Assembly: GCA_035559795.1 (NCBI GenBank)
Contig: DATMAR010000003.1
Location: 124,001 to 188,000 of the forward strand
Source of the DNA: Fimbriimonadales bacterium
Lineage (GTDB): Bacteria; Armatimonadota; Fimbriimonadia; Fimbriimonadales; ATM1
Length of the DNA stretch: 64,000 bases
Direction of reading: 5' to 3'
Both the position numbers and the translations under genes were made by a program. The notes under the pieces are model-generated. The model ran no database searches. It saw nothing but the letters and a program-made list of their open reading frames with translations, and had not been told where the DNA came from. Numbering within the stretch: the stretch's first letter is position 1; every line of letters begins with the position of its first letter. Below are positions 27,304-37,249 of the stretch, piece after piece.

Positions 27304-28383
27304 ATGTATCCGCTACAAAAGTATAGAAAGTTCGGGTTCGGAATCGCTTTGGGGTTAATTGCTTTGGGGGGGCTTTATATTATCCTTCCGTTTTGGCAGG
27401 CAATCGCATGGGGGGGCACTCTCGCTATTCTCGTTTACCCCCTGTATCAAAAACTGCGTGCGAGATTCTCCCCCAACATTGCTGCCTTCACGGCGACGAT
27501 GCTTACGCTGCTCTTCATCATGGGACCTTTGGTCACGGTCGCAATTGCGGCATATCTCGAACTCAACCTCGCATTTCGTGAATTGCAATCTTCACAACGC
27601 GCAAAAGGGAAAGAATTGACTTTCGAGTCCATCGTCAACTCGACGGAAAACACACTGCGTCCTATTTTAGCGAGTGTCGGAATCAAGGAATTCAACCTTC
27701 GTGAAAGTTTGCGACAAGTCATTCAGCCAGCGTTAGGGACCGCACCGCAAATCGTGCGCTGGATTCTCAAAGGAGTGATCATTTTCGTTTTCACGCATGT
27801 TCTTCTCTTTTTTCTTTTAAGAGATGGACAACGCCTTCATCAACCTGCGTTGGATATCATTCCCTTGCCCACTGAAAAAAGCCAGGAAGTTTTGGATTCC
27901 GTGCATCAAACGGTAAACGCCGTGTTCTATGGTGTCGTTTTGGTTGCCGTGATGCAAGGACTTACAACGGGTTTGTTGTTTTTCTTTTTGGGTGTTCCCG
28001 CTGCTTTTCTATGGGGGTTGGCTGCAATTATCTTATGCGCGATACCCTTTGTCGGTGCACCTGTTATTTATGTGCCGATGGCTTTGTTGCTCGCACTCAA
28101 TGAGGAATGGACACGTGCGATTATTTTGCTATTGGGTGGGCTGCTTTTGGTAAGTTCCCTCGATAACATCTTTCGTCCCATCATCATCAGTCAGCGCGTT
28201 CCTTTACATCCCATCGCAGTATTCTTCAGCCTTATCGGGGGAATTCTTTCATTGGGACCTGTAGGCTTGGTCGTAGGACCCGTTTTGTTGTGTTTGGCAG
28301 TTGGGGCGCTCCAGATTATAAGAGAAATCGCTCAGGAGAACAAAGAAGAAAGCATATTGCCAGAATCCATTGCAACTAAATAA
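27304..28383 (+). CDS. AI-2E family transporter, copy 1
   Basis: Membrane protein of 359 residues in the AI-2E/PerM (UPF0118) family. Two N-terminal helices (about residues 10-50), a third near 60-85, a periplasmic helical region (about 90-150), and then four to five C-terminal helices follow the family layout, with ALLLALNEEWTRAIILLLGG and HPIAVFFSLIGGILSLGPVGL as typical segments. Family members export signals or act as sodium/proton antiporters; the substrate is unknown. It starts 12 bases after fabH and is followed by a paralogue. Confidence 0.85.
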   Translation: MYPLQKYRKFGFGIALGLIALGGLYIILPFWQAIAWGGTLAILVYPLYQKLRARFSPNIAAFTATMLTLLFIMGPLVTVAIAAYLELNLAFRELQSSQRAKGKELTFESIVNSTENTLRPILASVGIKEFNLRESLRQVIQPALGTAPQIVRWILKGVIIFVFTHVLLFFLLRDGQRLHQPALDIIPLPTEKSQEVLDSVHQTVNAVFYGVVLVAVMQGLTTGLLFFFLGVPAAFLWGLAAIILCAIPFVGAPVIYVPMALLLALNEEWTRAIILLLGGLLLVSSLDNIFRPIIISQRVPLHPIAVFFSLIGGILSLGPVGLVVGPVLLCLAVGALQIIREIAQENKEESILPESIATK

Positions 28384-28420
28384 CCCAGATAAAGTATCGT
28401 AGATTGCAAAGGAAATAGCA

Positions 28421-29518
28421 TTGGCATTACCTGTAGAAGAGGAACGAACTCGAGAAGAACCCATCTACGCAGCGGAAAAATACCGCCGCGTAGCGTTTGC
28501 AATTCTTGCTGGGATTGTCGGTGTTTTGGCTCTCATCGTATTCTTGCCGTTTTGGCAGGCGTTAGCCTGGGGGGTTGCTTTATCGATTATCGTTTATCCG
28601 ATCTACGCGCATCTAAAACGAAAGATGCCGCGGATGCTCGCTGCGATTCTCGTTACCCTCCTAACCGCCTCTTTTTTGGTGCTTCCTCTCGCAGTCTTCG
28701 GCTTAGCGCTTTATGGCGAGGCGCGCGCCTTTTATATCGAACTCCAAACGAATGGCGCGACGCAAGGGGAGCCTCAAATCGTGCAAGGCTTAAATCGTTT
28801 CAACGATTCGATTCAACCGTTTTTAGCGCAATTCGGGATTCAAGATTTCGATTTGAAGCTCGCTTTACAACGATGGATAGAACCGATGATAGGGGGGGCA
28901 CCCAGATTCCTTGCAAACGTCGTACATGTCGTCTTGGTCTTTATTTTTTCTTTATTGCTTCTTTTTTTCATTCTTTTGGATAGCAATAGACTTTATGAGC
29001 CGGCACTCTCCCTCATTCCTTTACCGAGGGCGAAAAGCCAAGCACTGCTCACTTCGATTTACGATACAGTGCATGCGACGTTTTTCGGAGTCGTGTTGAT
29101 TTCTATCATTAACGGGATTCTTGTCGGGCTTTGGTTTTTGCTTCTCGACATCCCTGGTGCGATGTGGTGGGGAGTGGTGACTGCATTGTTTTCCTTTATT
29201 CCCATTGCAGGAGCGCCTTTCGTGTATTTGCCTGTCGGGGCTTATCTTGCATACCAAGGAGATTGGCTTCGCGCATTGTTGGTGATCGGTTTCGGGCTAT
29301 TGATCGTGAGTTTGACCGTAGACAAGATTTATCGCTCTTTCGTTGTAGGTTCGAGAAGTAGACTTCATCCTATGGTGGTTTTCTTCAGTTTATTAGGGGG
29401 GGCTTTCGCTCTGGGTGCAGTAGGAACGTTCATCGGTCCCGTCGTATGCATCGTGGCATTGAAACTGCTCGATGTTTTGCGGGAGATTAATTCTCCTACC
29501 GAAGAGTCGGTTCGATAA
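28421..29518 (+). CDS. AI-2E family transporter, copy 2
   Basis: Paralogue of the preceding gene (365 residues), with the same order of segments: FLPFWQALAWGVALSIIVYP, then a soluble helical region, then HPMVVFFSLLGGAFALGAVG. The start is TTG 28421, supported by AAAGGA seven bases upstream; the extra N-terminal 20 residues are charged (EEERTREEP). The pair looks like an old tandem duplication, since many positions have diverged. They may form a heteromer, which is speculation. Confidence 0.83.
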   Translation: MALPVEEERTREEPIYAAEKYRRVAFAILAGIVGVLALIVFLPFWQALAWGVALSIIVYPIYAHLKRKMPRMLAAILVTLLTASFLVLPLAVFGLALYGEARAFYIELQTNGATQGEPQIVQGLNRFNDSIQPFLAQFGIQDFDLKLALQRWIEPMIGGAPRFLANVVHVVLVFIFSLLLLFFILLDSNRLYEPALSLIPLPRAKSQALLTSIYDTVHATFFGVVLISIINGILVGLWFLLLDIPGAMWWGVVTALFSFIPIAGAPFVYLPVGAYLAYQGDWLRALLVIGFGLLIVSLTVDKIYRSFVVGSRSRLHPMVVFFSLLGGAFALGAVGTFIGPVVCIVALKLLDVLREINSPTEESVR

Positions 29519-29532
29519 GTATAATTTAGAAT

Positions 29533-30009
29533 ATGGACGCACTTCGTAAGCATCTTCTCGACCTTTTGAAAGGAGGTCGAGCATACGACACATTCGATGA
29601 CATCGTAGCGGAATTTACGCCAGAAGAGCGCGGGATGATTCCACCAGGAGCAGAACGAAGCGCTTGGCAAATCCTCGAACATATGCGCATAGCGCTCGTA
29701 GATATCCTCGAATTCATAGAAAACGAAGACAACTCCTATGTGGAACGCGTATACCCCGACGAGTATTGGAACGAATCACCTTTGCCGAATGCCGAAGCAT
29801 GGGAAAAAACGATACGAGGATATCTCGAAGGGCGAAAAAAACTCGAGAAACTCATCAAAGACGAAAAACGAGATTTATTCGCTCCATTTCCTTGGGGGGA
29901 AGGTGAGACTCTGCTTCGCGAAATCCTTCTCGCTATGGAGCACGAGGCACATCATTTGGGGCAACTCGTAGAATTAAAACGTTGGGTAGCGTCTCGAAGT
30001 CGGAAATAA
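29533..30009 (+). CDS. DinB-family four-helix-bundle protein
   Basis: A 158-residue member of the DinB/YfiT superfamily. Helix 2 carries SAWQILEHMRIALVDIL and the last helix carries LLAMEHEAHHLGQLVELKRW, which together offer the three histidines that bind a divalent metal in the family. Relatives include thiol-S-transferases that use bacillithiol or mycothiol, and the N-terminal domains of EgtB-type enzymes. The reaction here is unknown. It ends four bases before the convergent RNase J gene. Confidence 0.8.
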   Translation: MDALRKHLLDLLKGGRAYDTFDDIVAEFTPEERGMIPPGAERSAWQILEHMRIALVDILEFIENEDNSYVERVYPDEYWNESPLPNAEAWEKTIRGYLEGRKKLEKLIKDEKRDLFAPFPWGEGETLLREILLAMEHEAHHLGQLVELKRWVASRSRK

Positions 30010-30013
30010 CGAT

Positions 30014-31666
30014 TTACACATCGATAACAGAAGCAATTACCAACGGTCGTTTGTTCGACGTGCGTTTGAAATATCTTCGTGCTAAATCGGAAACCTCTTG
30101 ATGAACCGCGCCAGTATCGTGAAGTTCTGCATGAGATAACTTTTGCAATGACGAGAGAATTACGTCTTGCAAATCTAAAATCGCCCCATCCAACCCTACG
30201 ACTCCTCTCGTAACAATTTCCGGTGTCCCTATGATTTTCCCTGCCTCCGAATCAATCGCAACATTGATGAATACAACTCCATCGTTGGCTAAGTTTTGAC
30301 GGTCGCGCAAAACGTCATCCGTAACGCCCGCATAACCACTCGAATCCACCAATACTCTCCCGCAAACTACATCGTCCGCAAATTCGATGCGGTCACGAGT
30401 CAACACCAAACGATTGCCATTTTCCAAAACGATCAAGTTGCTTTCTGTATAACCCATTTCTCGAGCGAGTTGGCAATAGTGATATTGATGTCTTGGCTCT
30501 CCGTGAACCGGTGCAATCGCTTTCGGTCGCATTAGATTAATAAGCAATTTCAATTCTTCTTGATATGCATGGCCACTTACATGCTGACCTTCTTCGGGAC
30601 CATAGAGAACCCACGCCCCTTGCCGGAAAAGACGATTCACAGTCTGCCAAACGGCGGTTTCATTTCCAGGAATCGGACGGGCTGAATAAATAACCGTATC
30701 GCCCGAGCGAATTTGCATGCGAGGATATTCGTCTTTCGACATCAAATTCAACGCAGAAAGCGGTTCTCCTTGCGCACCGGTCGTGAGAATGACGATTTGA
30801 TGGTCTTCATACATATCGCAGTCTTCCAATCGAATCATAAGATCTTTCGGAACGCGCAGGCGTTTCGTATCACGAGCAATCGCGAAATTTTGCTCCATGC
30901 TTCTTCCTGCAAGGGCAACTTTTCTACCGAAAGCGTTAGCAATATCGAGCGCTTGTTGGATGCGATGAAGATTCGTCGCAAAAGTCGTAATGAGAATTCT
31001 TCCCGGTGCCTGTGAAAAAACACGTTCGAAACCAGGAACTACGGATTTTTCACTAGGTGACCAACCTGGCGTATCTGCATTCGTACTATCGCTCAACAAA
31101 AGCAAAACACCTTCGTCTCCCAATTCACCAAAACGCGAAATTTCTGTAAGCCTCCCATCCACTGGCGTGAAATCCAACTTTAAATCTCCTGTAAAGACAA
31201 CGGCACCCAGGGGGGTGTGGATCGCTATTGCGTAACTATCGGGAAGGCTATGAGTAACGTGAATGGGTTCGAAATTGAAATTGCCAATCGTGATTCTATT
31301 TCCTTGTGAAAACGTTCTAAGGTCTAAATCGGATAACGGCATCCGTTCGGAAAGTTTTCTTTTTACGAGTTCGATAGTGAGCAAACTTCCATAAACTGGA
31401 ACGCGAAATTCGGGAAGTATATAAGGCAGAGCGCCTACATGGTCTTCATGTCCATGGGTCAACACAATTGCCCGAAGATGCTCTTTATTCTGGCGGAGAA
31501 AAGTCGTATCGGGAATAACAATATCCACACCGTGCATTTCCTCGGTAGGGAATGATAAACCGGCATCGATCAATAAAAATTCCCCGTCGAGACCGACGAC
31601 GGTCATATTTTTTCCGATTTCTCCGCATCCTCCGAGAGGGATGATTTCGACGCGTTCCACTGTCAT
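30014..31666 (-). CDS. rnj: Ribonuclease J
   Basis: Metallo-beta-lactamase/beta-CASP ribonuclease acting in mRNA decay and rRNA processing (550 residues, usual length). The metal-binding motif is LTHGHEDHVGALPYIL, the N-terminal block IIPLGGCGEIGKNMTVV is family-typical, and the beta-CASP part has LLLLSDSTNADTPGWSPSE and IAPVHGEPRHQYHY. The C-terminal domain ends near KRPLVIASVIDV. It starts at ATG 31666. Confidence 0.95.
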   Translation of the reverse strand: MTVERVEIIPLGGCGEIGKNMTVVGLDGEFLLIDAGLSFPTEEMHGVDIVIPDTTFLRQNKEHLRAIVLTHGHEDHVGALPYILPEFRVPVYGSLLTIELVKRKLSERMPLSDLDLRTFSQGNRITIGNFNFEPIHVTHSLPDSYAIAIHTPLGAVVFTGDLKLDFTPVDGRLTEISRFGELGDEGVLLLLSDSTNADTPGWSPSEKSVVPGFERVFSQAPGRILITTFATNLHRIQQALDIANAFGRKVALAGRSMEQNFAIARDTKRLRVPKDLMIRLEDCDMYEDHQIVILTTGAQGEPLSALNLMSKDEYPRMQIRSGDTVIYSARPIPGNETAVWQTVNRLFRQGAWVLYGPEEGQHVSGHAYQEELKLLINLMRPKAIAPVHGEPRHQYHYCQLAREMGYTESNLIVLENGNRLVLTRDRIEFADDVVCGRVLVDSSGYAGVTDDVLRDRQNLANDGVVFINVAIDSEAGKIIGTPEIVTRGVVGLDGAILDLQDVILSSLQKLSHAELHDTGAVHQEVSDLARRYFKRTSNKRPLVIASVIDV

Positions 31667-31700
31667 TATTGAGACTTAAACGCAATCAGAAATGCAAGGG

Positions 31701-34013
31701 TTAGAGATTCGGAACTTTCAATAACCCGATTTCTTCGATGTCTTCTTTCTTTTCCGAAAGATAAAGACTTGCTATGTCCAAGGACGCTAATAGATAAGAG
31801 AGAGTGGACTCCGCACCCATGTTTTCATTGATGCCGAGAGGTGTTATTCCATCTCTGCACCCTCCGCTTATTTCGTCTACGAGAGGAAGTCCGACATCGT
31901 TTTTTCCTAAGAACCAATCGAAACTTATTTCTGCTCGTTCTCGCCATTTTTTGTCGTTCGTTACCAAATAGGCTCGTTTCGCTAACGCAACCATCGCTGC
32001 CGCGTCTACCGGCTGTTGGTCGAACTGTGCTTTTTGTTTTCCTCGCGTCCACCATCCTCGATTTCCGATTAACGATAAATGTCCATTTTCAGGGTTCGTG
32101 CAATTTTCGAAAAGCCATTCTGCGCACGCTAAGCCCGCTTCTAATACACCATCGAGCTCCGACCAGGCAGACGCAGCGATAAATGCTTCGGGTATCCGCG
32201 CGTTGTCGTAAGCCAAGATGTCTTCCACCCAAACCCAATTCTGCTGATGATAATGACGATTCGCTTCGTACAAATTTAGAAGTTTTTTCGTCAACGTCAT
32301 CCCCATGCGTCGCACAGGCAAATCGCCGCTAAATCGCGTTAGATAGGCGTCTATGCCGAGTATGGCTAATGCCCAAGCACGCGGACTGGTGAAAGTATTC
32401 AACACAGGCAAGATTTCGTGAAATAAATCGAACGCCGCTCTTTGGCCATAACCTTTAGGTGCGTGTGCTGTCGCATAGCCGGTTGCCCAAACGGTTCTTC
32501 CATGCGAGTCTTCCGAGCCCATGTCTTCCAACCAGAATCTCTCGAAAGACATGAAATTTCGAACTCTTCCGTTGTCAGGGTTATATGCATAACGAAGAAA
32601 CGACAATGTGCGTGGAATCAGTTCTTTGATTTCCGAATCTCCATTGAGAAGATAATCGTGGCAGCCTGCAATCAACGTCCTGGCGTTATCATCGGTGGTG
32701 TATCCGTGCGACCTGTCGGGAATGGTATAGCGTGCATGTTGAAAAACTCCCGTTTCGTCGCAGAGAGATTTCAAATAATCCCAACGAATCTTTGCCGGCT
32801 TCCCACCAACGAAGGAGAAAACTCTTGCGGGGGCGCGTCCACTTTGAAAAATTTGATTCACTAACGCCGCGTATGCTTTCCCGATATTCGCCCATGTTAG
32901 AGTTCTTCCGTACTTATAAGCTGCTTTACGCATTCGCACTCTGCGCAGTTGGTCTTGAATAAGAGTCTTTAAATTCTCCGCCAATGCATCCGGGTCGTTG
33001 AAAGGAGTGAGTATTCCGCGATTATCCGAAAGCATTTCTTTTGCTGCAACGTAGGGAGTAGAAATGATTGCTTTTCCAGCAGCGACTGCGTAAGTTAATG
33101 GACCTGACGAAATTTGTTCTTCACCTGGATAAGGTGAAATATAGATATCCGCTCCTTGTATGTATTGCTTCAACTCTTCATCGTCGAGATAACGATTGAC
33201 GAACTGAACATGGTCTTGTAAATTCAATTCTTCGACGAGTTTTATCAAACTTTCTCGATACTTCTCACCTTCGCGTTTCAATAATTCGGGATGAGTCGCA
33301 CCTACGATGAGATAAGTAACATCAGGGATATCCTTCACCAATTTCGCTAATGCATGAAGCGCCATTTCTATACCTTTGCTGGGACCGAGATGGCCAAACG
33401 TCATCAATACCCAACGCCCCGTGAGACCTAAAGTTTCTTGATAATAAGCAGGGTCGGTAAAAGGTAAATCCGGAGCGCCGTGAGGGATATGAACGATTTT
33501 CTCTACTTCAATGTTATAAATGTCTTTCAAAAGAGGAATTGCCCCTTTCGAAATCGTTACGACGATTGTCGCGGCATCACATAATTCCTGAAGGACTCGG
33601 CGTTGATTAGGAGTGGGTTTCGAAAGAACGGTATGCAAAGTTACTGTGTAAGGTTTACGCAAAGCATGCGCTAACTCTAAAATCAGTTCTCCGTCAGCCC
33701 CCCCGTAAATTCCGTATTCGTGTTGAATGCTGATGACGTCCGCGTGAGAACGACTCAAAAATTCCGCAGCCACACGATAATCATCCGCAACCTCTTTCCG
33801 AATTTCGTATGCAACTTCTTTCGGATAATGAAATTCACCGAAATGGTCGGAAATCGCCGCAACAATAGGACCGTGTTTCGCTCGAATTTTCGGGACGGAA
33901 TAATAAGCATGTACTAAGTCACGTGCGAATGTAGCAATCCCACAATGACGTGGAACATATGTGCTTACGACAGCTAGAACTGCCTCGGCTACGAATTCTT
34001 TCGTTCTGCGCAA
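31701..34013 (-). CDS. Two-part glycosyltransferase: GT4-like half plus helical toroid-like half
   Basis: A 770-residue protein. Residues about 10-400 are a GT-B glycosyltransferase (VVSTYVPRHCGIATFARDL, then IQHEYGIYGGADGE, then LMTFGHLGPSKGIEMALHAL, and YISPYPGEEQISSGPLTYAVAAGKAII as the C-terminal nucleotide-sugar region). Residues about 410-750 look like an alpha/alpha-toroid (GYTTDDNARTLIAG, WVWVEDILAYDNARIPEAF, WWTRGKQKAQFDQQPVDAAA). The TTG start at 34013 has GGGAGG about eight bases upstream. It lies 83 bases downstream of a GH130 gene on the same strand, a pairing that suggests mannose-containing glycan metabolism. Confidence 0.8.
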   Translation of the reverse strand: MRRTKEFVAEAVLAVVSTYVPRHCGIATFARDLVHAYYSVPKIRAKHGPIVAAISDHFGEFHYPKEVAYEIRKEVADDYRVAAEFLSRSHADVISIQHEYGIYGGADGELILELAHALRKPYTVTLHTVLSKPTPNQRRVLQELCDAATIVVTISKGAIPLLKDIYNIEVEKIVHIPHGAPDLPFTDPAYYQETLGLTGRWVLMTFGHLGPSKGIEMALHALAKLVKDIPDVTYLIVGATHPELLKREGEKYRESLIKLVEELNLQDHVQFVNRYLDDEELKQYIQGADIYISPYPGEEQISSGPLTYAVAAGKAIISTPYVAAKEMLSDNRGILTPFNDPDALAENLKTLIQDQLRRVRMRKAAYKYGRTLTWANIGKAYAALVNQIFQSGRAPARVFSFVGGKPAKIRWDYLKSLCDETGVFQHARYTIPDRSHGYTTDDNARTLIAGCHDYLLNGDSEIKELIPRTLSFLRYAYNPDNGRVRNFMSFERFWLEDMGSEDSHGRTVWATGYATAHAPKGYGQRAAFDLFHEILPVLNTFTSPRAWALAILGIDAYLTRFSGDLPVRRMGMTLTKKLLNLYEANRHYHQQNWVWVEDILAYDNARIPEAFIAASAWSELDGVLEAGLACAEWLFENCTNPENGHLSLIGNRGWWTRGKQKAQFDQQPVDAAAMVALAKRAYLVTNDKKWRERAEISFDWFLGKNDVGLPLVDEISGGCRDGITPLGINENMGAESTLSYLLASLDIASLYLSEKKEDIEEIGLLKVPNL

Positions 34014-34096
34014 ACACTAACCTCCCTTTTTTTCCTCTGTTTAACGCAAAATCCAGGCGGAGAATTGCAGATTTTTCCGTGTAAGAAGTTTTTTTA

Positions 34097-35107
34097 TTAT
34101 ACCTGTTCTTGGAGCCAGTCCAAAATTTCGCGAATGCTCCCCACAGCGACTCCTATACAGGTATCTGCCGCTCCATAATAAAGCCGAATCGTGTCGCCAT
34201 CGGGTGCAATCGTATAGCCACAAGGAAAAACAACGTCTCCGACATCGCCGACCCTCTCGTACTGCTCTTCGGGCCCAAAAATCCATTCATTTCCCCGCTT
34301 GATGACTTTGCAAGGGTTCTCTAGGTCCAGCAGTGCAGCACCGAGTCGGTAGAGACTGCTCGAAGGGGTCCTCCGAACCCCATGATAAAGGATAAGCCAG
34401 CCTTCTTTCGTTTCGATAGGTGGCGGGGAGAGACCAATTCTCAAGGCATCCCACCAAGCCCCACGACGAGATTCTAAAAGCATCTGGTGGTCTCCCCAGT
34501 GTTTGAGGTCAGGGGAAAAACTTATCCACATATCCGCAGAGCGTGTGAAAGCGGAAACTGGGCGGTGGATCATCGCCCACCGTCCTTTGAACTGCTTCGG
34601 GAAAAGCGAAGCATCTTTGTTTTCCGGAGGATGGACGCTTCCGTAAAGTTCCCACTCCTGAAAGTCTTTAGTCAACGCCAACTTTACGTGGGGTCCCATA
34701 GGGCAGTACGCTGTGTAACAAATCCCATACTTGCCTATGCTTGGTAAATATACGATTCGAGGGTCTTCGAGCCCCCAATTTTCATCAGAACCAGGACCCT
34801 CGTAAGGTAACAAAGACGGTTTGGGGTTTATCTCCCAGTTTTTGAATCCGTCCCGGCTTTTGGCAATCGTAAAATGCGATATCCCTCTTCTGTCCTCTAC
34901 CCGAACGAGGAGGAGGGTTTCTTTCGTGTCCTCGAGAAGGACAGCGCCTGCATTGAAAACGGCATTAGCCGAGTAAGGCCAATGTGCTGCCGATAATATC
35001 GGATTCCCCGGATATCTCTTGAATAGATTCGCCACGTGCCCATTTTTCATCTTCGGCTCCGGGTTCTGCCAAAGGGATGGCGGTACGTCTTCGAATGCCA
35101 TTTCCAT
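34097..35107 (-). CDS. Glycoside hydrolase family 130 protein (mannoside phosphorylase type)
   Basis: A 336-residue five-bladed beta-propeller enzyme of family GH130. Typical segments are NPILSAAHWPYSANAVFNAG, ENWGLEDPRIVYLP and NKDASLFPKQFKGRWAMIHRP, then GWLILYHGVRRTP near residue 235. Members phosphorolyse or hydrolyse beta-mannosides. Phosphate-binding residues were not checked one by one, so phosphorylase versus hydrolase is open. It is upstream of, and probably in an operon with, the two-part glycosyltransferase. Confidence 0.85.
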   Translation of the reverse strand: MEMAFEDVPPSLWQNPEPKMKNGHVANLFKRYPGNPILSAAHWPYSANAVFNAGAVLLEDTKETLLLVRVEDRRGISHFTIAKSRDGFKNWEINPKPSLLPYEGPGSDENWGLEDPRIVYLPSIGKYGICYTAYCPMGPHVKLALTKDFQEWELYGSVHPPENKDASLFPKQFKGRWAMIHRPVSAFTRSADMWISFSPDLKHWGDHQMLLESRRGAWWDALRIGLSPPPIETKEGWLILYHGVRRTPSSSLYRLGAALLDLENPCKVIKRGNEWIFGPEEQYERVGDVGDVVFPCGYTIAPDGDTIRLYYGAADTCIGVAVGSIREILDWLQEQV

Positions 35108-35199
35108 ATATTGTCGGTAGTCATACAGACGAATAAAATTCTAATTTAGACTCATGAAATAAATACTCGTCATTTTGCGAGTCATATATAATTCGACTC

Positions 35200-36873
35200 A
35201 TGCCAGATATCTCCTTTCATCGTTATTACCGTTACGAAGAACTCACTTCATTACTCCGTGCCTACTCGCAGGAGTTCCCTACCCTCGTAGGACTCGAATC
35301 CATCGGCAAAAGTTTCGAAGGCAGAGACATTTGGCTCGTCACTGTTACTGACAATTCTACGGGTAGTCATGAGAATAAGCCTGCATTTTGGTGCGATGGG
35401 AACATTCATGCCAGCGAGGTCAGCCCCAGCACCGCAGTTCTCTATCTTCTGCACACTTTGGTTACACAATTCGAAAAAGACGAGCAGATCACCCATGCCT
35501 TGAAAACACGTACTTTTTATCTCGTTCCGAGAGTGAATCCAGATGGCGCAGAATGGGCGTTAGCCGATAAACCCAAAATCATTCGCAGTAGCACGCGCCC
35601 TTACCCTTACGACGAAGAAGACCCATACGGATTAGAACGGGAAGATATCGATGGTGATGGTCGCATTCTCAGTATGCGAATCGAAGACCCGAACGGAGCA
35701 TGGAAAATCAGCGAGGAAGAACCGCGTTTGATGGTTCGACGCGAGCCATCGGAAACGGGGGGGAAATACTACCGGATGATGCCGGAGGGACGTTTTTACA
35801 ATTTCGACCCCCTGCGTTTGAGAGGAAGAAAAATCAAAGAGGGTTTGGACCTGAATCGAAATTTCCCGAGTGGTTGGCGACTCGAATACGAACAGGTGGG
35901 GGCAGGACCTTATCCGACGAGCGAGCCGGAAGTCCGCGCAATAGTGCAAGCGATTACGAATCGTCCGAACATCTGCGGTGCGGTCACTTTTCATACCTAT
36001 TCCGGTGTTCATCTGCGCCCCCCCAGCAGGATGCCGGATGAAGACATTCCCGCGGAAGATTTATGGAACTATCAAAAAATCGGCGATAAAGGAAAGGAAT
36101 TGACCGGTTATCCCGCCATCAGCAATTATCACGAATTCCGTTATCATCCGAAAGAAGTTATTACAGGCGTTTTCGACGATTGGATGTACGAGCATCGCGG
36201 AGTTTTCGCTTGGACTACAGAAATATGGTCTCCGCAACGCGAAGCCGGAATCACGGACTATAAATATATCGAGTGGTTTCGCGAGCACCCCTTCGAGCAC
36301 GATAAGATGCTTCTGAAATGGTCGGATGAAAAACTGGGTGGAAAAGGATATGTGGATTGGTACGAATTCGAACATCCACAACTCGGGAAAGTCGAGTTGG
36401 GCGGCTGGGATGGACTTTATGCATGGCGAAATCCCCCCCCAGAATATTTAGAGCGAGAAGTCGCTCGTTTTCCGAAATGGATTGTTTGGCAAGCACTGCT
36501 TTCTCCACAATTGAAAACGCACCGAGTGGAATTGCTTAGAAATGGCGAATCGACGGTGATACGCTTCGCTGTGGATAACATCGGCTGGCTTCCGACTTAT
36601 ATCACGAAAATAGGTTTGAACAGAAAACTTTGCAGAGGGGTGGTTGGTGAAATCGAACTTCCTGAAAATATGAAGTTGCTGTCGGGGCTTTTGCGTGAGG
36701 AAGGACCTCAATTAGAAGGGCGTTCTCACATACCCGCTTCGACTTTCGGATGGATTTTCCAAGAGACAGACCATCGGCACGTTTTCGAATGGTCGGTCAA
36801 AGGGAAAGGGCGCGTCAAATTAACAGCGCGCCATGACCGAGCCGGGGTTGTAACAGAAACTGTGGAAGTTTAG
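35200..36873 (+). CDS. M14-family zinc carboxypeptidase-like protein
   Basis: A 557-residue peptidase. The zinc motif HASEVSPS (HxxE) sits near residue 70 and the third ligand is in AVTFHTYSG near residue 265; a Glu in WTTEIW near residue 338 is at the place of the catalytic base. DLNRNFPSGW and NPDGAEWAL are other M14 hallmarks. The C-terminal 150 residues are an extra beta-rich domain. No signal peptide is evident at MPDISFHRYYRYEEL, so either the enzyme is intracellular or export is unconventional. It is divergent from GH130. Confidence 0.85.
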   Translation: MPDISFHRYYRYEELTSLLRAYSQEFPTLVGLESIGKSFEGRDIWLVTVTDNSTGSHENKPAFWCDGNIHASEVSPSTAVLYLLHTLVTQFEKDEQITHALKTRTFYLVPRVNPDGAEWALADKPKIIRSSTRPYPYDEEDPYGLEREDIDGDGRILSMRIEDPNGAWKISEEEPRLMVRREPSETGGKYYRMMPEGRFYNFDPLRLRGRKIKEGLDLNRNFPSGWRLEYEQVGAGPYPTSEPEVRAIVQAITNRPNICGAVTFHTYSGVHLRPPSRMPDEDIPAEDLWNYQKIGDKGKELTGYPAISNYHEFRYHPKEVITGVFDDWMYEHRGVFAWTTEIWSPQREAGITDYKYIEWFREHPFEHDKMLLKWSDEKLGGKGYVDWYEFEHPQLGKVELGGWDGLYAWRNPPPEYLEREVARFPKWIVWQALLSPQLKTHRVELLRNGESTVIRFAVDNIGWLPTYITKIGLNRKLCRGVVGEIELPENMKLLSGLLREEGPQLEGRSHIPASTFGWIFQETDHRHVFEWSVKGKGRVKLTARHDRAGVVTETVEV

Positions 36874-36967
36874 ACAACTCAAAAAGACCTTCTTTTTATT
36901 AAGTGATGATGCAAACAGAGAAGGCGCGGAGTTGCCGAAGATGAACAAGCATTTTCAAACAAGAAAA

Positions 36968-37007
36968 CCCCCTCCTCAAAGGTTCCCCCTGCTTCGCAAG
37001 GAGAACC
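36968..37007. repeat. REP-like hairpin family B, copy 2
   Basis: Begins CCCCCTCCTCAAAGG and continues into the hairpin GGTTCCCC...TGCTTCGCA...GGAGAACC, with one mismatch in the 3' arm relative to the copy at 3755. Same orientation as copies 1 and 4. It lies in the 376-base gap between the M14 and M28 genes. Confidence 0.7.
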
Positions 37008-37028
37008 AGGATGTCAGACGAGCACTGC

Positions 37029-37115
37029 TTTTGCAGATAACCTCTAGCTTTGCAGATGGATAGCCTCAAGTTTTGTAGATGAATAACCTCAAGTTTTATA
37101 TACGGATAACATAAG
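37029..37115. repeat. Four imperfect tandem repeats of about 22 bases
   Basis: TTTTGCAGATAACCTCTAGC, TTTGCAGATGGATAGCCTCAAG, TTTTGTAGATGAATAACCTC and TTTTATATACGGATAACATA start about 20-23 bases apart. The rest of the 36874-37249 gap, apart from the family B hairpin, shows only a likely promoter region near 37210 (TATAGTAT) for the M28 gene. Confidence 0.55.
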
Positions 37116-37249
37116 GGTTATTCTGGGAATTCATCGCAGTGTATTTTTCAGGGCTTATATAAATCAAAGGAACTCAGATAGAAGTCGCACAGGTACATTC
37201 AATTTCGAGTGGTATAGTATTAAAGAATCCGCCCTATGGAGGGAAAACC

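Noticed and set aside
34522-34530. Perfect DnaA box TTATCCACA
   Set aside because: Single copy inside the GH130 coding sequence, far from dnaA; expected by chance.
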